NCBI GenBank assembly: GCA_964531455.1
Contig: CAZHFZ010000001.1
Location: forward strand, 58,253-122,252
Direction of reading: 5' to 3'
Origin: Ga0077527 sp964531455
Lineage (GTDB): Bacteria; Pseudomonadota; Gammaproteobacteria; Burkholderiales; SG8-41
Length of the DNA stretch: 64,000 bases
The translations under genes and the position numbers were made by a program. Positions 62,016 through 64,000 of the stretch are shown here, piece after piece. The notes under the pieces were generated by a model. It had not been told where the DNA came from. It ran no database searches and saw only the letters and a list, made by a program, of their open reading frames with translations. Each line of letters begins with the position of its first letter. Positions within the stretch are counted from its first letter, which is position 1.

Positions 62016-62860
62016 GCCGGATTTTCGCCGTCGCCTTCGGGCTCGGTTTCCTCTTCGCGGGCCCAGAACAGGCGGTCAGGAATGTGCTGTCCCATGCCGG
62101 GACGGAACGCAAGCTTGAGCGATTGCCAGGTGTATTCCTGGGCATCGCGCACGGCTTCCTGCATATCAACGCCATTGGCAATAGTGGCAGCCAGTGCCGA
62201 GGCCAGTGTGCAACCCGACCCGTGGTAACTGCCGGCAAGGCGCGGCCAACTGTCGCTGCGCACGACACCGTCATTGTTGTACAGGGTATTGACGACTTCT
62301 CCGGTATTCTCGTGCGTTCCGGTGATCAACACGTATTCACAACCCGAGGCAAGTATGCGCCGCGCACATTCACCGAGGTCCGGATTCTCGTTGTCGTCTT
62401 CAGCCTCATCATCAGCGAGGCGGCGTGCTTCCAGACTGTTCGGCGTGATGATGGTGGTCTGCGGGATCAGCAGTTCGCGGATCGCGGTGAGCATGTCCTC
62501 CGAGGCGAGTTCATCACCGCGGCCTGAGGCAAGCACCGGATCGAGAATCAGCGGAATTTCAGGATAATCCGAGACGACCTCGGCAACAGCGGCAACAGCC
62601 TCCAGACTGCCGAGAACGCCGATTTTGAATGCGGCAACCGGCATGTCTTCGAGGATGCAGCGCGCCTGGTCAGCGACCCATTCGCCATCAATCGGCAGCA
62701 CCCCGTCAACACCCATGGTGTCCTGAACCGTGATTGCCGTAACGACGGATACCGGATGGCAGCCCATGCTGGCGAGGGTCATGATATCGGCTTGCAGCCC
62801 GGCACCTCCGGTCGGATCGGTGGCAGCGAACACCATGACAATGGGCGGGGAATCAGTCAT
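62012..62860 (-). CDS. thiD: Hydroxymethylpyrimidine/phosphomethylpyrimidine kinase
   Basis: ThiD phosphorylates HMP twice, giving the substrate of ThiE. The 282-residue ribokinase-fold protein has DPTGGAGLQADIMTLASMG, TPNSLEARRL, and the anion-hole motif GSYHGSGCTLASALAATIANG. No TPP riboswitch is seen in the 116-bp upstream gap. Confidence 0.95.
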   Translation of the reverse strand: MTDSPPIVMVFAATDPTGGAGLQADIMTLASMGCHPVSVVTAITVQDTMGVDGVLPIDGEWVADQARCILEDMPVAAFKIGVLGSLEAVAAVAEVVSDYPEIPLILDPVLASGRGDELASEDMLTAIRELLIPQTTIITPNSLEARRLADDEAEDDNENPDLGECARRILASGCEYVLITGTHENTGEVVNTLYNNDGVVRSDSWPRLAGSYHGSGCTLASALAATIANGVDMQEAVRDAQEYTWQSLKLAFRPGMGQHIPDRLFWAREEETEPEGDGENPA

Positions 62861-62868
62861 GCGCGAAG

Positions 62869-62897
62869 TTGGGCCCGGAGGTGGGATGGGCTAAAAT
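62869..62897 (+). promoter_or_regulatory. putative rubredoxin promoter
   Basis: TTGGGC (62869-62874) and TAAAAT (62892-62897) are 17 bp apart. The leader would be about 73 nt. It lies in the divergent gap between thiD and the rubredoxin gene. Confidence 0.4.
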
Positions 62898-62976
62898 GTC
62901 AGGGTAGATGACGAAGTGCCGGCGACTAAGTTCCTGTCGATGAATTGTAGCTTACATTTAACTCAGAAAAACGCTG

Positions 62977-63162
62977 ATGACTACCGATACCGGGCAGTAC
63001 AAGAAATACATGTGCTTGATTTGCGGTTACATCTACGATGAGGCTGCGGGTGTTCCTGATGAAGGCATAGCGCCAGGCACCAAATGGGAAGATGTGCCGA
63101 TGAACTGGACTTGTCCCGAGTGCGGCGCGCGCAAGGAAGACTTCGAGATGGTGCAGATCTGA
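62977..63162 (+). CDS. Rubredoxin
   Basis: This 61-residue protein binds one iron by four Cys, in MCLICGYIYDEAAG and WTCPECGARKEDFEMV. Rubredoxins pass single electrons in the cytoplasm, for example to alkane hydroxylases or in oxygen detoxification; no partner gene is close. It is divergent from thiD and 15 bp before gloA. Confidence 0.95.
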   Translation: MTTDTGQYKKYMCLICGYIYDEAAGVPDEGIAPGTKWEDVPMNWTCPECGARKEDFEMVQI

Positions 63163-63177
63163 TCTGGGAGTTGCGAT

Positions 63178-63570
63178 ATGAGACTGCTGCATACCATGAT
63201 CCGTGTCGGCGACCTGCAACGGTCGATCGATTTTTACACTCAGGTGCTGGGCATGCGGTTGTTGCGAAAGAGCGATTATCCCAGCGGTCGTTTCACCAAT
63301 GCATTTGTCGGTTATGACGATGAGTCGCGCACCGCGGTACTGGAGCTGACGCATAACTGGGATACCGCGTCGTACGACATGGGCACGGGCTTCGGTCATG
63401 TCGCCGTCGAGGTCGAGGATGCCTACAAGGCCTGCGACGAAGTGAAAAAACGCGGCGGCAAAGTCACCCGCGAGCCGGGGCCGATGAAACACGGCACCAC
63501 GGTGATCGCATTTGTCGAAGATCCCGACGGCTACAAAATCGAGTTCGTCCAGCGCAAGGCTGCAAGCTAA
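63178..63570 (+). CDS. gloA: Lactoylglutathione lyase (glyoxalase I)
   Basis: GloA converts the hemithioacetal of methylglyoxal and glutathione to S-lactoylglutathione. The 130-residue protein starts MRLLHTMIRVGDLQRSIDFY with metal ligand His5, and has ELTHNW, GFGHVAVEVED and DGYKIEFVQR holding the other ligands. It is the short bacterial type. Its stop overlaps the rsmA stop by 3 bp on the opposite strand. Confidence 0.95.
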   Translation: MRLLHTMIRVGDLQRSIDFYTQVLGMRLLRKSDYPSGRFTNAFVGYDDESRTAVLELTHNWDTASYDMGTGFGHVAVEVEDAYKACDEVKKRGGKVTREPGPMKHGTTVIAFVEDPDGYKIEFVQRKAAS

Positions 63571-64000
63571 GCCGATGCCGTGACGGCGCCGGCAATCCGC
63601 ACAAACTCCGCGACCGAAAGCTCCTGAGCCCGAGCCCCGGCATTGATGCCGAGTGCGGACAGCTGGTCGGCGGACACCATGCCTTTCAATGTGTTGCGCA
63701 GCGTCTTTCGCCGTTGCGAGAATGCGCGGCTGACCACTTCGGCAAACACGGTTTCGTTGTGAGCCGGATGCGGCAGCGGATCCAGGGGTGTCAGTCGCAC
63801 CACTGCGGATTCAACCTTCGGCGCGGGATCAAATGAGTCCGCCGGTACGTCATAAATTTTTTCCATGTCGAAACGGTATTGCAGCATCACCGACAGCCGG
63901 CTGAATTCCGAGTCTCCAGGCGCGGCGACCATGCGTTCCACGACCTCCCGTTGCAGCATGACATGGATGTCACGGATATGGCCTGCATACGTGGCGAACC
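63567..64000 (-). CDS. rsmA: 16S rRNA dimethyladenosine transferase RsmA/KsgA, C-terminal part
   Basis: RsmA dimethylates two adenines near the 3' end of 16S rRNA. The visible 144 codons run off the right edge; they include HIRDIHVMLQREVVERMVA, SRLSVMLQYRF and the C-terminal FSQRRKTLRNTLKG, all family marks. The ATG at 63959 is internal (Met of the VMLQ motif), not the start. The catalytic SAM-binding half lies outside the window. Confidence 0.93.
   Translation of the reverse strand, partial: FATYAGHIRDIHVMLQREVVERMVAAPGDSEFSRLSVMLQYRFDMEKIYDVPADSFDPAPKVESAVVRLTPLDPLPHPAHNETVFAEVVSRAFSQRRKTLRNTLKGMVSADQLSALGINAGARAQELSVAEFVRIAGAVTASA

Overview
The window is a chromosomal segment of a moderately GC-rich Gram-negative bacterium, most likely a betaproteobacterium of the Burkholderiales or a close relative. 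This rests on gene order (parB-atp operon-glmU-glmS; argS-SPOR-dsbA; priA; hemE; gltBD; dgt-aroB-aroK-pilQPONM-ponA; hemB-engB-cytochrome c4-ccsBA) and on a Bug/TctC-type binding protein. A run of exactly 100 N (57609-57708) shows that this is a scaffolded draft assembly. No rRNA, tRNA, insertion sequence, prophage or CRISPR array was seen.

Layout. 1-90 is the 3' end of parB. 117-7188 is the F1Fo ATP synthase operon atpIBEFHAGDC, with a good sigma70 promoter and a strong terminator. 7240-10457 holds glmU and glmS, which make UDP-GlcNAc. 10475-14959 (minus) reads argS, a SPOR-domain protein, two tandem DsbA-like proteins and an SDR oxidoreductase. 15068-17248 (minus) is priA; its upstream region has two perfect DnaA boxes. 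17529-24756 (minus) is gltB-gltD-hemE. 24925-32796 (minus) is pilM-N-O-P-Q, then after a terminator aroK-aroB-dgt. 33026-35335 is ponA, and 35460-36059 is a conserved protein of unknown function. 36069-37855 (minus) is engB and hemB, separated by three perfect hairpins and a plus-strand terminator that look like a small RNA. 37949-41880 is cytochrome c4 and the System II cytochrome c maturation pair. 41894-43588 (minus) holds a secreted GDPD phosphodiesterase and an SH3-like protein.

43676-55334 is the accessory metabolic part. A GntR/FCD regulator is divergent from an operon encoding a 73-residue biotin carrier, two full-length carboxyltransferases, a biotin carboxylase, a split ADP-forming acyl-CoA synthetase and a member of the iron-alcohol dehydrogenase family that has lost its metal ligands. 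An orphan TctC-type binding protein and a beta-hydroxyacid dehydrogenase follow. The set suggests import of an organic acid, CoA activation, carboxylation and a reductive or oxidative step. The substrate cannot be read from the sequence.

55493-59181 has small secreted proteins, an orphan amino-acid-type binding protein, a gene cut by the N gap, an FlK-type thioesterase, a DUF3147 membrane protein and a phosphonatase-like HAD hydrolase. 59278-64000 returns to core genes: rluF-like, hemL-thiE-thiD, rubredoxin, glyoxalase I and the 3' part of rsmA/ksgA.

The strongest candidates for something undescribed are the two-carboxyltransferase operon with its metal-less dehydrogenase (44421-52798) and the hairpin RNA at about 37150-37271, which sits in the engB-adjacent position occupied by Spot 42 in enterobacteria and ErsA in Pseudomonas.
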